From: Formivibrio citricus
GTDB taxonomy: Bacteria; Pseudomonadota; Gammaproteobacteria; Burkholderiales; Chitinibacteraceae
Reading direction: 5' to 3'
NCBI RefSeq assembly: GCF_900115065.1
Contig: NZ_FOVE01000021.1
Location: 1-58,777, forward strand
Length of the DNA: 58,777 nucleotides
Part shown: in pieces, positions 1 through 12,020 of the stretch
Numbering within the stretch: the stretch's first letter is position 1
How the letters are laid out: every line of letters starts with the position of its first letter
Translations under genes and position numbers: made by a program
Notes under the pieces: model-generated
Told to the model about the DNA's origin: nothing
Databases searched by the model: none
What the model saw: the letters and a program-made list of their open reading frames with translations, nothing else

Positions 1-260
1 GCGGAAGCCTTCTTGGACTTCTTGGCAGCCTTCTTGGCTTTCTTGGCCGGCTTGGAAGCAGCGGTGGAAGCCTTTTCAGCTTGAGCCTTCTTGGCTACAG
101 CCTTGGAAGCGGTTGCGGACGCCTTGGTCTTCTTGGCGGCCTTCTTCTCAACCTTAACAGCCTTCACGTTGGAAGCCGGAGCGGAAGCCGGAGCAGCAAC
201 GGAGAAAGCGGCTGCGGAGGCGAACACACCAGCGACAATCGCGGCGATCAGTTTTTTCAT
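1..260 (-). CDS. Exported Lys/Ala-rich protein, 3' end outside window
   Basis: Reading leftward from the ATG at 258-260 the protein starts with a signal peptide (MKKLIAAIVAGVFASAAAF, then an Ala-rich cleavage region), followed by a low-complexity Lys/Ala/Ser/Val stretch with repeated AKKA and KKAKK blocks running off the left edge. A GGAGA ribosome site precedes the start. The tail resembles histone-H1-like or AlgP-like basic repeats, but the signal peptide argues for an exported basic protein rather than a nucleoid protein. Function unknown. The gene is incomplete, so total length cannot be given. Confidence 0.75.
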   Translation of the reverse strand, partial: MKKLIAAIVAGVFASAAAFSVAAPASAPASNVKAVKVEKKAAKKTKASATASKAVAKKAQAEKASTAASKPAKKAKKAAKKSKKAS

Positions 261-386
261 GCTATTTGTCTCCAAAAGAGAGAACACAGAAATTGTGCGT
301 AGCTGGATTATCACGACTACAAGGGCAAGATTCGATGCGGTGATGGTTGCGACGTGTAACGCAATGTACGTATCGCATATTCCCAG

Positions 387-1724
387 TCAGGCCGACATGG
401 GGCGCGCATCGCGCAACGCGGTTGGCCAACGCAGGCTAATGCGCGCCCCGCCTAACGGAGAATCTGCAATCAAAGCGCTCCCGCCATGGGTGCGCATCAC
501 AAGGGAAACGATCGCCAACCCCAAGCCGAACCCGCCCGTACGGCGATTCCGGCTCACTTCCAGCCGCTCAAATGGCTGCAGCAAGCGCGCTCGCTCGCTT
601 TCGGGGATGCCCGGACCACTGTCGTCGACATGAAGGGTAGCCCAGCCCCCCTCCCACGTCAGCGTAAGGTGCACCACCACGCCCTCGCCACCATAGCGCA
701 GTGCGTTGCTCATCAGGTTACCCAAGGCACGGCCAAGGTAGAAACTGTCCGCATCCATGACAGGATACTCCAGCCCCGATTGATTGATTACCGCCACCGG
801 GCCAGACTTGAAGTTGAACTCACCGACCTGATGCTGCAACCATGCAACAATTTCCATCGGCTGGCACTCGACCCGCATTTCCGGCTTGTCCAGGCTATTC
901 ATGGTCAGCCATTCTTCGATCAGTTCATCGATCTGGTTCAGATCGCGCCCGATGGCATTCAACGTAGCCTCCACGTCACCTCCGCCCCTGATGATTTCAA
1001 GGCGGTACCGCAACCTGGCCAGCGGCGTGCGCAAATCGTGGGAAACCGCATCGATCATCGCCTTGCGCGACGAAGTCAACTCCTGCACGTCATGCGCCAT
1101 GCGGTTGAATGCTGCACCCAGCAGCGCCAGCGCCGAGGTTTGTGGCAAATCCACGCGGGCGCCGAAATCCCCTTCGCCCAGCTTCCGCCCCTGATTGGAG
1201 AGCAACAACAAGTCCTGCCACAATGGCCGCAGCCACAGCCAGGCCGGCAAGCCCAGCGAGAGGCACATCAGGAACAAGGCCAGCATGTCCTCGGCATTGA
1301 TACGATCGGTTCGCGCCAGGAAAGGGATCGGGCCCAGCACCACCATCATCCCGGTGTCATGGATACGATGCAGGTACAGGTCCTCCTCGTACAGCATGAT
1401 GATGTCGCCTTCGAGCAACCCCTTCTGGTTGACCGGCGACAGTATGTAGCTATCCAGCGGATCAATCTGCACCGGTACCGGCACCTTGCCGGCAATGCGC
1501 TGGACTTCGTCATGCCAGAGCGAGTTCGGAATATCGCCAAGCTCACTTTCGATGACTGAAATCGTTGCAGCGAAAATATCGCTCAGATAGCGTTGGTTAC
1601 CCCGGTCCACCACACGCTTGTAAGCCGCGCCGATCAGAACGGCGGCCACAAGGAAACAGATCGCGACAGTGAAATAAAACCGGATGAAAACCTGCCGCAT
1701 GCCGCTGTTGCTGAACGGCGTCAT
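387..1724 (-). CDS. Two-component sensor histidine kinase (RstB-like)
   Basis: About 445 residues. An N-terminal membrane segment (FYFTVAICFLVAAVLIGAAY) is followed by a periplasmic region of about 100 residues, a second membrane segment (MLALFLMCLSLGLPAWLWL), a HAMP region, a HisKA domain with the phospho-acceptor in SHDLRTPLARLRYRLE, and an HATPase domain with N (NLMSNALRYGG), G1 (DDSGPGIP) and G2 (GGFGLGLAI) boxes. The start at 1724 is preferred because its ATG overlaps the upstream regulator's TGA (ATGA), which is typical of coupled translation; an ATG nine bases further upstream is also in frame. Domain layout and neighbour resemble RstB/RstA; the stimulus is not evident. Confidence 0.9.
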   Translation of the reverse strand: MTPFSNSGMRQVFIRFYFTVAICFLVAAVLIGAAYKRVVDRGNQRYLSDIFAATISVIESELGDIPNSLWHDEVQRIAGKVPVPVQIDPLDSYILSPVNQKGLLEGDIIMLYEEDLYLHRIHDTGMMVVLGPIPFLARTDRINAEDMLALFLMCLSLGLPAWLWLRPLWQDLLLLSNQGRKLGEGDFGARVDLPQTSALALLGAAFNRMAHDVQELTSSRKAMIDAVSHDLRTPLARLRYRLEIIRGGGDVEATLNAIGRDLNQIDELIEEWLTMNSLDKPEMRVECQPMEIVAWLQHQVGEFNFKSGPVAVINQSGLEYPVMDADSFYLGRALGNLMSNALRYGGEGVVVHLTLTWEGGWATLHVDDSGPGIPESERARLLQPFERLEVSRNRRTGGFGLGLAIVSLVMRTHGGSALIADSPLGGARISLRWPTALRDARPMSA

Positions 1725-2440
1725 TCCTGCCACCAGACATCGGTCGCGAACAAATAGCCGCGGTGCCGGATCGTCTTGATCTTGCGGGGATCTTCAGGAT
1801 CGTCGCCGAGTTTTTTCCTCAGTCTGGAAATGGCCACATCCATGCTGCGATCCAGGCCGTCGTAATCAATCCCGCGCAGTTTTCTCAGCAAATGATCGCG
1901 GGAAAGGATTTCGCCGGCATGGCTGGACAATTCCCACAGCAAATCGAAATCTCCGGTCGACAGATGCAGCGGCTCGCCCCGGTAGTTGGCCGTGCGGTTG
2001 CGTGAGTCGATCACGAGCTTGCCAAAATTGAGCGTCGATTTTTCCGCCGGTTTCGCAGCCGGCTGCACCGGTGCGGCCAATCCCTGGCGCAACTGCGCCC
2101 GAATCCGCGCCAGCAGCACGGACGGCGGCGTGGTCTTGACCACGTAATCGCTGGCGCCGATCTCGAACCCCAGAATCTGGTTCATGTCGCTGTTGAGCGA
2201 GGTCAGCAGGATGATCGGGGCAAAATAGAACTCGCGCAGCTCACGACAAACGGTCAAGCCGTCCTTGCCCGGCAACATGATGTCGAGCAGCACCAGCGCG
2301 GGGGGATTGGCGCGCACCGCTTCGACGACACCGATCCCGTCTCGCATCACTTCAACCGTGAACTCGAACGAACGCAGGAAACCGCCGATCAGTTCGGCCA
2401 GCTCCGGGTCATCTTCAACAAACAGAATCCGATTCGACAT
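1721..2440 (-). CDS. OmpR-family response regulator (RstA-like)
   Basis: About 239 residues: a receiver domain (ILFVEDDPEL acidic pocket, phospho-acceptor Asp in LVLLDIMLPGKDG, conserved Thr/Lys region) and a C-terminal winged-helix DNA-binding domain (STGDFDLLWELSSHAGEILSR, DVAISRLRKKLGDDP, IKTIRHRGYLF). The start at 2440 begins two bases past the mnmE stop, and its GGAAAA ribosome site lies inside the last mnmE codons, so the order mnmE, regulator, kinase is probably cotranscribed. An in-frame upstream ATG exists but lies inside mnmE and lacks a good ribosome site. Confidence 0.92.
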   Translation of the reverse strand: MSNRILFVEDDPELAELIGGFLRSFEFTVEVMRDGIGVVEAVRANPPALVLLDIMLPGKDGLTVCRELREFYFAPIILLTSLNSDMNQILGFEIGASDYVVKTTPPSVLLARIRAQLRQGLAAPVQPAAKPAEKSTLNFGKLVIDSRNRTANYRGEPLHLSTGDFDLLWELSSHAGEILSRDHLLRKLRGIDYDGLDRSMDVAISRLRKKLGDDPEDPRKIKTIRHRGYLFATDVWWQE

Positions 2441-2442
2441 GA

Positions 2443-3786
2443 TTATTTTCCGATGCAAAAACGACTGAATATGACGCCCAGCAGATCGTCCGGCGTGAAT
2501 TCTCCGGTGATCTCGCCCAGCACATTCTGCGCCAGACGCAACTCTTCGGCCATGATTTCGATTTGCCGGTAGGCCGACAAGGCTGTCCCCAGGTGCACGG
2601 CAGCCCGGCGAATGGCATCAAGATGGCGCTCTCGGGCGATGAATGTGCCTTCATCCGCGCCATGCCATCCCACGCGCTCAAGCAGACACTCGCGCAATTG
2701 CGGCAATCCCGCTCCGGACTGGGCAGACACATGGAGCTCGCCCATCCCGATCCGGCCGGGATTTTCGCCGGTCAGATCGATCTTGTTGTATACGTGCAAG
2801 ACCGGCAAGCCGTGTGGCAAGCGCGCCAGGATGGCTTCGTCGTGCGCCGTGACACCTTCACGGGAATCCAGCAGCAAGAGGGCCAGATCGGCCTTTTCCA
2901 CTGCGCGCCACGTGCGCTCAATCCCGATCTGCTCAACCCGGTCTTCGGTCTCGCGCAGTCCGGCGGTGTCGATCACATGCACAGGCACGCCATCAAGCAG
3001 GATCAGCTCGCGTACCGTATCGCGCGTGGTGCCCGCGATCTCGGTCACGATGGCAACTTCTTCGCCGGCCAGCGCGTTCATGAGGCTGGATTTACCCACG
3101 TTGGGCTGACCGATAAGCACCACGTGCATGCCCTCGCGCAGCAGCTTGCCTTGCGTGGCCGTATCCAGCACCCGGCTCAGTTGCGCCTGCAGTCCGGTCA
3201 GTTGTCCGTGCGCGTCCGCAGCTTCCAAAAAATCGATTTCTTCCTCGGGAAAATCCAGCGTGGCCTCGACCAGCATCCGCAGGTTGATCAGCCCGTCGAC
3301 CAGCGCGTGAATTTCGCGGGAAAAGGCACCATCGAGCGACTTGAGCGCGGAACGCGCGGCAGCTTCGGATTGCGCATCGATCAGGTCGGCTACGGCTTCA
3401 GCCTGCGCCAGATCAAGTTTGCCGTTGAGGAAGGCACGCTTGGTAAATTCACCGGGCTCGGCGTGCCGCGCACCCAGCTCGACACAGCGCGCCAGCAGCA
3501 TTTTCATGACCACCGGGCCGCCATGCCCCTGCAGCTCAAGCACATCTTCGCCGGTAAAGGAGTGAGGGGCAGGAAAATACAGGGCCAGCCCTTCATCGAG
3601 TACCGAACCGTCCGCCGCACGGAAGCGCGCGAAATGTGCATGCCTGGGCAGGAGATCCCGGCCGACAAGCCCGGCAATCAGCGGGGCAATATTTTTGCCC
3701 GACACGCGAATCACGCCGACCCCTCCGCGTCCGGGGGCGGTTGCAATCGCCGCAATGGAATCTGGGTAGTAAAGCATAGTCGTCAT
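2443..3786 (-). CDS. mnmE: tRNA modification GTPase MnmE
   Basis: 447 residues, normal for MnmE. It has the N-terminal tetrahydrofolate-binding domain ([20 protein letters not shown]), the helical domain, an inserted G domain (P-loop [17 protein letters not shown]2, DTAGLRE G3, NKIDL G4) and the invariant C-terminus FCIGK with the essential Cys. With MnmG it installs the C5 modification of wobble uridine in certain tRNAs. It follows yidC as in many proteobacteria, with a terminator hairpin between them, and is followed directly by the two-component pair. Confidence 0.97.
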   Translation of the reverse strand: MTTMLYYPDSIAAIATAPGRGGVGVIRVSGKNIAPLIAGLVGRDLLPRHAHFARFRAADGSVLDEGLALYFPAPHSFTGEDVLELQGHGGPVVMKMLLARCVELGARHAEPGEFTKRAFLNGKLDLAQAEAVADLIDAQSEAAARSALKSLDGAFSREIHALVDGLINLRMLVEATLDFPEEEIDFLEAADAHGQLTGLQAQLSRVLDTATQGKLLREGMHVVLIGQPNVGKSSLMNALAGEEVAIVTEIAGTTRDTVRELILLDGVPVHVIDTAGLRETEDRVEQIGIERTWRAVEKADLALLLLDSREGVTAHDEAILARLPHGLPVLHVYNKIDLTGENPGRIGMGELHVSAQSGAGLPQLRECLLERVGWHGADEGTFIARERHLDAIRRAAVHLGTALSAYRQIEIMAEELRLAQNVLGEITGEFTPDDLLGVIFSRFCIGK

Positions 3787-3808
3787 TGTGCCAAGGGAAG
3801 GCCAAAAG

Positions 3809-3836
3809 AAAAACTGCCGCCCACAGGCGGCAGTTT
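3809..3836 (-). terminator. Rho-independent terminator after yidC
   Basis: An 11-bp stem (AAACTGCCGCC / GGCGGCAGTTT) with a CACA loop is followed on the minus strand by a run of T. It lies between yidC and mnmE and should separate the two transcripts at least partly. Confidence 0.8.
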
Positions 3837-3852
3837 CAGGAGAGTTCGCAGA

Positions 3853-5526
3853 TCAGGATTTGAGCGAAGCCACGCCTTCCTTGTCAGCGGTCCTGTTGAT
3901 CATCCACTGCTGGACGATCGACAGCGTGTTGTTGACGATCCAGTAAAGGACCAGGCCTGCCGGGAAAGTCAGGAACATGATGCTGAATACCAGCGGCATT
4001 GCCTTCATGATCTTGGCCTGCACCGGATCGGGTGGCGGCGGGGACATGAGCGACTGGACATACATCGAAATCGCCATCAGGATCGGCAGGACGTAGTACG
4101 GGTCGCGCACCGAAAGGTCCGTGATCCAGCCCAGCCACGGTGCCTGACGCAGCTCGACCGAAGCCAGCAACGCCCAGTACAGCGCAATGAACACCGGAAT
4201 CTGCACCAGGATCGGCAGGCAGCCGCCCAACGGATTGATTTTCTCGGTCTTGTACAGCTCCATCATGGCCTGCTGCAACTTGACACGGTCGTCACCGCAA
4301 CGTTCCTTGAGCTGCTCCATGCGCGGCTGGATCAAGCGCATCTTGGCCATGGAACGGTAGCTGGCTGCCGACAGCGGGTAAAACGCGGCCTTGATCAGGA
4401 CGGTCAGCACGATGATCGCCCAGCCCCAGTTGCCAAGCACCTGGTGAAGCATGTCCAGCAACATGAAGAGCGGCGAAGCAATGACAGTCACCCAACCGTA
4501 GTCCTTGACCAGATCCAGACCCGGCGCAACGTTCTTGATCACGCGGGTTTCTTCCGGACCGAGGAAAAGCGGCATTGTGGCTTCAGACTTGGCGCCGGCG
4601 GCCACCTGGGGCAAATCGACGATCACGCCCGCAGAATACAACCCTTCCGGCAGCTTCTTCAGTTCGTAACGGCACTCCTGAACAGCGCAAGCCGAAGCGC
4701 CCTGCACGGGAGACACCACCCAGGCCGTAGCGAAATAGTGCTGCAGCATCGCCACCCAGCCATCCTTGGACTGCTGGACATACTTGGCCTTCTTCTTGTC
4801 GATATCAGCGAATTCGACTTTCTGGAACTTGCCTTCGGAGGTATAAACAGCCGGTCCGGTAAAGGTACTGGAACCAAACGTACCGCCATCGGTCGTCACG
4901 CCATCTCGCAGGAAACGATAATAGGCGCTGGCGCTGACCGGTTTGTCGGAAGCATTGGCAATTTCATACTTCACGTCGACCACATAGCTGCCGCGCTTGA
5001 ACAGATAGGTCTTGGCGACCTTCACGCCATCCGGGCCGGCGGCTTCCAGGCGCACTGCGAGTTCGTTCTGGCCTTCAGCCAACTGGTAGGCCGTTTTCGC
5101 AGCCTTGAACTCGGTCTTGTGTGAGGGCAAGCCATCGCCGATCAGGCCGGTTTGCGCCACATAAGTGCGCTGGCCATCATCCTGCAGCAGGACAAAATTC
5201 TTGCCCGGCTCGCCCGATGCACCATGCTTGAGCAGTTCAACGCGCCGCAGGTCGGCGCCGTTGCTGTCGATTTCCGCTGCGAACAGGTCGGTTTTGACGC
5301 TCACCCGCTGGCCGCGAGCCAGCGCCGCCCCGTCCTGAACTGCCAGCTTGGCCGAAGCATCGCTCGCACCGCCCTGCACGGCAGGTGCCGACGCGGTAAC
5401 CGGAGCGGGTGTTTTGGCTCTGGTCGCGCGCTCCGGGAAGACCGTGTTCATCACGTATTCCCAGCCGAAGAACATCGCCACCGCAATGAGGGCGAAGAAA
5501 ATCAATCGTTTCTTTTCTGTATCCAT
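3853..5526 (-). CDS. yidC: Membrane protein insertase YidC
   Basis: 557 residues, typical of Gram-negative YidC. An N-terminal transmembrane anchor (LIFFALIAVAMFFGWEYV) precedes a large periplasmic beta domain (about residues 60-340). The conserved five-helix core begins near VIASPLFMLLDMLHQV and includes GWAIIVLTVLIKAAFYPL, GGCLPILVQIPVFIALYWAL and FPAGLVLYWIVNNTLS. It inserts and folds inner-membrane proteins with or without SecYEG. It sits in the conserved rpmH-rnpA-yidD-yidC order. Confidence 0.97.
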   Translation of the reverse strand: MDTEKKRLIFFALIAVAMFFGWEYVMNTVFPERATRAKTPAPVTASAPAVQGGASDASAKLAVQDGAALARGQRVSVKTDLFAAEIDSNGADLRRVELLKHGASGEPGKNFVLLQDDGQRTYVAQTGLIGDGLPSHKTEFKAAKTAYQLAEGQNELAVRLEAAGPDGVKVAKTYLFKRGSYVVDVKYEIANASDKPVSASAYYRFLRDGVTTDGGTFGSSTFTGPAVYTSEGKFQKVEFADIDKKKAKYVQQSKDGWVAMLQHYFATAWVVSPVQGASACAVQECRYELKKLPEGLYSAGVIVDLPQVAAGAKSEATMPLFLGPEETRVIKNVAPGLDLVKDYGWVTVIASPLFMLLDMLHQVLGNWGWAIIVLTVLIKAAFYPLSAASYRSMAKMRLIQPRMEQLKERCGDDRVKLQQAMMELYKTEKINPLGGCLPILVQIPVFIALYWALLASVELRQAPWLGWITDLSVRDPYYVLPILMAISMYVQSLMSPPPPDPVQAKIMKAMPLVFSIMFLTFPAGLVLYWIVNNTLSIVQQWMINRTADKEGVASLKS

Positions 5527-5543
5527 CTCGAACTCGCAAGGGT

Positions 5544-5753
5544 TCAGGGAACCGGGTCATAACCGGAACCACCCCAAGGATGGCAACGGCTCAAACGCCG
5601 GATTGTAAGCCACAGACCTTTCCAAGCGCCATACCGATCAACGGCTTCAAGCGCATATTGCGAACAGGTCGGGACAAAACGGCAGCGGGGCCCCAGCATG
5701 GGGCTGATGACCCACTGATAGAACTTGATAAAAAACTTGATCAGGTACGACAT
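5544..5753 (-). CDS. yidD: Membrane insertion efficiency factor YidD
   Basis: 69 residues with the family signature: [27 protein letters not shown], then [13 protein letters not shown]. The conserved Cys residues (RCRF, TCS, CHP) are present. It is an amphipathic membrane-associated protein thought to help YidC-dependent insertion. Its start overlaps the 3' end of rnpA by 13 bases. Confidence 0.95.
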   Translation of the reverse strand: MSYLIKFFIKFYQWVISPMLGPRCRFVPTCSQYALEAVDRYGAWKGLWLTIRRLSRCHPWGGSGYDPVP

Positions 5754-6103
5754 TTGCCAGACCTGTTCAGGAGAACCAGCAAGGCAGCGCGGGCTTGCGC
5801 GCGCTCACCGGGCGCAATCGGACGCCGCGCACGCACGACAATATCGAGGCCAACCAAACCTTCCGGATGGGTCCGGAAGGTTTCGCGAACCAGGCGCTTG
5901 ATGGCATTGCGCCCCACGGCCCGACGGTCGACCTTTTTGCCGACCACCACACCCAAGCGGGCATGCGGCAAGCCGTTGGGCGCGGACAACACCTGAAACC
6001 ACGCATCGCCGCGCGAGCAACGCAAACTAAAAACGGATGAAAAATCATCCGTTTTCAGCAAACGCATCCCCCGCGGAAAACGATAGCAGGGCGCGTCATT
6101 CAC
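5741..6103 (-). CDS. rnpA: Ribonuclease P protein component
   Basis: About 120 residues from a GTG start at 6103, chosen because GGAG lies seven bases upstream and the product then starts just before the conserved [17 protein letters not shown]. The RNR signature is present as [15 protein letters not shown]. It is the basic protein subunit of RNase P, which matures tRNA 5' ends. A longer open frame back to 6169 overlaps rpmH and is unlikely to be used. Overlaps yidD by 13 bases. Confidence 0.92.
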   Translation of the reverse strand: MNDAPCYRFPRGMRLLKTDDFSSVFSLRCSRGDAWFQVLSAPNGLPHARLGVVVGKKVDRRAVGRNAIKRLVRETFRTHPEGLVGLDIVVRARRPIAPGERAQARAALLVLLNRSGKCRT

Positions 6104-6137
6104 AACTTCACTCCCGGTCAAGCCGGTTGCATCGCGA

Positions 6138-6272
6138 TCAGAGGGCGATGCGCTTGCGGCCGCACGCACGGCGTGCGTTCAGCACCTGGCGACCACCACG
6201 GGTCTTCATGCGAGCGCGGAAACCATGGGTACGCTTGCGACGGATAACGGAAGGCTGGTAAGTACGCTTCAT
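6138..6272 (-). CDS. rpmH: 50S ribosomal protein L34
   Basis: 44 residues beginning [18 protein letters not shown] and ending in a basic tail (CGRKRIAL), an unmistakable L34. It is first in the rpmH-rnpA-yidD-yidC series and divergent from dnaA. Confidence 0.96.
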   Translation of the reverse strand: MKRTYQPSVIRRKRTHGFRARMKTRGGRQVLNARRACGRKRIAL

Positions 6273-6497
6273 GATCAATCCCTAAATCTGTATAAAGCTG
6301 TTGAGCTGAGAAACGCGCAATTACGCCAGTTAACGAACGCCATGTCAACCCCGACAACACAAAAACACACTCGACTTAATTTGTACAAACGCCCGGCAAG
6401 CTGTGGATAAGTTGCACGGCTCAGGGTAGAATGGCTGGCCCTGATTCCTGAAGAGTTAGCGCCAGGCGGTGTTCACGAACCGCTTGATCCAACTACC
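6273..6497. other. rpmH-dnaA intergenic region, candidate oriC segment
   Basis: 225 bases between divergent rpmH and dnaA. One perfect DnaA box (TTATCCACA on the minus strand) lies at 6402-6410. Promoters for both genes must lie here. I see no second exact box and no clear DnaA-box cluster with an AT-rich unwinding element, so calling this the functional origin rests on gene context. Confidence 0.5.
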
Positions 6498-7895
6498 ATG
6501 CCCGATATGGAAAACCTCTGGCCCTACTGCCTGCAAGAACTGGAAAAAAGCCTCGGCGCCAGCCAGTTCAACATCTGGATCAAGCCGCTCGCAGCCGAAG
6601 CCAGCAGCGACGTACTCACGATTGCCGCCCCCAACCCGGTATTCCTCGACTTCATCCGTGACCGCTATCTCGGCATCATCGAGCAAGCTGCCGCAGCGTA
6701 TTGCACCGACACTCCGCCGCAAATCCATCTGAAGATCGGCACGGCAAAACGCCCCCCGGCGCCCAAGGCGACTCCGGCAAAAACCGCTGCGCCCGCACAG
6801 GCGAATGCCCCGCAACCGGCCGGCGAGAACAAGCCCGCCGAAAGCCGCTTCAGCCGCGGCGCAGCCAACCACGAGACCACACGCCTCAACCCGCTGTTCA
6901 CGTTCGACACGCTCGTGACCGGCAAGGCCAACCAGCTTGCCCGTGCGGCGGCCGAACAGGTCGCCCGCCATCCCGGCTCCGGCTACAACCCGCTGTTCGT
7001 CTACGGCGGCGTCGGCTTGGGCAAGACCCACTTGATCCAGTCGATCGGCAACTTCGTCCACCAGCACAACCCGGAAGCCCGCATCCGCTACATCCAGGCC
7101 GAGAAATACATCCAGGACGTGGTGCGCGCCTACCAGCACAAGGGCTTCGACGAATTCAAGCGCTACTATCATTCTCTGGATGTGTTGCTGGTTGATGACA
7201 TCCAGTTTTTCGTCGGCAAGGACAAAACGCAGGAAGAGTTTTTCTATCTCTTCAATACGCTGGTCGAAGCCGGCAAGCAGATCATCCTGACCTCCGACCG
7301 CATCCCCAGCGACATCGACGGCCTGCTGGAGCGCCTGAAATCGCGCTTCTCATGGGGCCTGACCGTCGCCATCGAGCCGCCGGAGCTGGAAATGCGCGTC
7401 GCCATTCTGCTGAAGAAAGCCGATGCGCTGCATTTCCACCTCGACGCCAACGTCGCCTTCTTCATCGCCAAGAGCATCCGCTCCAATGTGCGCGAACTCG
7501 AAGGCGCGCTGAACCGCGTCATCGCCTACGCACGCTTCACCAACCAGCAGATCAGCATCGAAACCGCGCGCGATGCGCTGCGCGACATCCTCGCTGCCGG
7601 CAACCGTCTGGTATCGGTCGAGAACATCCAGAAGACCGTGGCCGATTACTACAAGATCAAGGTCGCGGACATGCACTCCAAGAAGCGCACGCGCGAAATC
7701 GCCCGCCCGCGCCAGATCGCCATGGCGCTGACCAAGGAACTGACGCAGATGTCGCTACCCGCAATCGGCGACGCCTTCGGCGGTCGCGACCACACCACCG
7801 TTTTGCACGCCTGCCGCACCATCGAAGAAATGCGCCAGAACGATCAGGAAATCGGCACGCAGTACGCCTACCTCCTGCAGATGCTGCGCGGTTGA
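6498..7895 (+). CDS. dnaA: Chromosomal replication initiator DnaA
   Basis: 465 residues. Domain I begins ENLWPYCLQELEKSLG; a Pro/Ala-rich linker covers about residues 85-120; the AAA+ domain has Walker A (GGVGLGKTHL) and Walker B (VLLVDDIQFF); the C-terminal helix-turn-helix contains the signature GDAFGGRDHTTVLHA. It binds DnaA boxes and opens the origin. The start could be the ATG at 6498 or the one three codons later; neither has a strong ribosome site. Confidence 0.97.
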   Translation: MPDMENLWPYCLQELEKSLGASQFNIWIKPLAAEASSDVLTIAAPNPVFLDFIRDRYLGIIEQAAAAYCTDTPPQIHLKIGTAKRPPAPKATPAKTAAPAQANAPQPAGENKPAESRFSRGAANHETTRLNPLFTFDTLVTGKANQLARAAAEQVARHPGSGYNPLFVYGGVGLGKTHLIQSIGNFVHQHNPEARIRYIQAEKYIQDVVRAYQHKGFDEFKRYYHSLDVLLVDDIQFFVGKDKTQEEFFYLFNTLVEAGKQIILTSDRIPSDIDGLLERLKSRFSWGLTVAIEPPELEMRVAILLKKADALHFHLDANVAFFIAKSIRSNVRELEGALNRVIAYARFTNQQISIETARDALRDILAAGNRLVSVENIQKTVADYYKIKVADMHSKKRTREIARPRQIAMALTKELTQMSLPAIGDAFGGRDHTTVLHACRTIEEMRQNDQEIGTQYAYLLQMLRG

Positions 7896-7975
7896 CATCA
7901 GGCTTTCCAACACTCCAAACCTGCCTGCGAATCAGGTAGAATTGCCCTCTCAAGAAAACCACCGGAAAAGGCACC

Positions 7976-9082
7976 ATGCAACAGCTCCAAGCAGAACGCG
8001 ATGCATTGCTGAAACCCCTTGCCACCGTCACCGGCATTGTCGAGCGCAGGCATACCCTGCCCATCCTCTCCAATGTCCTGATCCGCAAGACCGACGACAA
8101 ACTGACCTTCACCGGCACCGATCTGGAAATCCAGATCACCAGCCAGCAAGCCGAGGGTTTTTCCGGCGGCGAATTTGCGATTACCGTCGCAGCCAAGAAG
8201 ATTTCCGACATCCTGCGCGCCATTCCCGACAAGACCGTGGTGACGCTTGAAGAAACCGGCGGACGCCTGACGGTCAAGGCCGGCAAGAGCCGCTTCCAGT
8301 TGCAGACGCTGCCGGCCGCCGACTTCCCGCAGCTTGCCGTGGACAACACGCTGCGCGCCACCGTGAAGCTGCCGCAAGGCCAGCTCAAGGCGCTGCTCTC
8401 CCGCGTGCAGTACGCCATGGCCCACCAGGACATCCGTTACTACCTCAACGGCCTGCTGCTCGTCACCGAAGGCAACCAGCTCAAGCTCGTCGCCACCGAC
8501 GGCCACCGTCTGGCCTTCGCCTCGGCCGAACTTTCCACGAGCTTCGAGAAGAACGAAGTCATCCTGCCGCGCAAGACCGTGCTGGAACTCTACAAGGCAC
8601 TGGCCGATTCCGACGAAGAAGTCACCATCGACATCGCCGGCAATCAGGTCAAGTTCAGCTTCGGCGCCGTGGTCATCCACTCCAAGGTCGTCGACGGCAA
8701 GTTCCCGGACTATAACCGCGTAATCCCGGTCGCCAACGACAAGCTGCTGGAAATCGAGCGCCAGTTGCTGCTCGCCGCCATGCAGCGCGCAGCCATCCTG
8801 TCGAACGAGAAATTCCGCGGCGTGCGCCTCGTGCTCACCCAGGGCCTGCTCAAGATCATCTGCAACAACAACGAGCAGGAAGAAGCCCAGGAAGAGCTGG
8901 AAGTCAGCTACGACAATTCCCCGCTCGACGTCGGCTTCAACATCCAGTACCTGCTCGACATCCTGACCAACACCAGCGTGGAAACCCTGCACTTCTCGTT
9001 CGGCGAGCTGGGCTCCAGCGTGCTGGTCACCATTCCGGGCAACGAACACTTCAAGTACGTCGTGATGCCGATGCGCATCTGA
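7976..9082 (+). CDS. dnaN: DNA polymerase III beta sliding clamp
   Basis: 368 residues starting MQQLQAERDALLKPL, with the three-fold clamp architecture and the conserved C-terminal end (VVMPMRI). It encircles DNA as a dimer and tethers polymerase III. Located 80 bases after dnaA and followed by a terminator hairpin. Confidence 0.97.
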   Translation: MQQLQAERDALLKPLATVTGIVERRHTLPILSNVLIRKTDDKLTFTGTDLEIQITSQQAEGFSGGEFAITVAAKKISDILRAIPDKTVVTLEETGGRLTVKAGKSRFQLQTLPAADFPQLAVDNTLRATVKLPQGQLKALLSRVQYAMAHQDIRYYLNGLLLVTEGNQLKLVATDGHRLAFASAELSTSFEKNEVILPRKTVLELYKALADSDEEVTIDIAGNQVKFSFGAVVIHSKVVDGKFPDYNRVIPVANDKLLEIERQLLLAAMQRAAILSNEKFRGVRLVLTQGLLKIICNNNEQEEAQEELEVSYDNSPLDVGFNIQYLLDILTNTSVETLHFSFGELGSSVLVTIPGNEHFKYVVMPMRI

Positions 9083-9093
9083 CAAACGCGTGA

Positions 9094-11664
<2,571 letters not shown>

Positions 11665-11675
11665 GGTGTCGGATG

Positions 11676-11688
11676 TGTAGGATCCCAT
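11676..11688 (+). repeat. Left terminal inverted repeat of the Tn7-like element
   Basis: TGTAGGATCCCAT, exact inverted match to 30438-30450. Confidence 0.8.
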
Positions 11689-11759
11689 TGAAGTCTAGAT
11701 TTTTCTCAAAAGTCTAGATTTCATGGGAATTCGCCACCTTCATCATACGCATCACACCA

Positions 11760-11782
11760 AGCCCCGCAAGGGGCTTTTTTTG
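11760..11782 (+). terminator. Terminator-like hairpin at the left transposon end
   Basis: AGCCCC GCAA GGGGCT followed by seven T. Just inside the element and in the gyrB orientation, it could stop gyrB transcription from entering the cargo. Confidence 0.75.
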
Positions 11783-12020
11783 CCAAAGCGGCCTGTCAGC
11801 ATGCTGGAAATCAACGCCTGGTTTACACAGGATTTCGGACAAACCTGCTGAATACAAAGCGGACGAAAGCCACTTGATGCAATTGCCCTGCGACAGCGAA
11901 AACAAGATAATTCATATTGGTTACGTAACTGATACGTACAAATACCCTCCGAGGGCAACGATTGATAGGTCTCGTCAATGAAGCGCCTGTCATCGGGCAA
12001 GTAGAATCGCCAAGGTTATT

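Larger units (their letters stand above)
11665..12020 (+). other. gyrB-island junction and leader of the DAC/2TM-beta module
   Basis: 356 bases without a gene. It holds 11 bases of host flank, the transposon terminal repeat, a direct repeat of AAGTCTAGATTT (11691-11702 and 11710-11721, possible TnsB binding sites), a terminator-like hairpin, a perfect 10-bp palindrome GTTACGTAAC (11920-11929), and a CCCTCCGAGGG palindrome near 11946-11956. A TAGAAT at 12002 could be a -10, but no good -35 is seen. Confidence 0.5.

Noticed and set aside
2563-5124. 853-codon frame antisense to mnmE and yidC
   Set aside because: His/Gln/Arg-rich shadow of two certain genes; no ribosome site or family resemblance.
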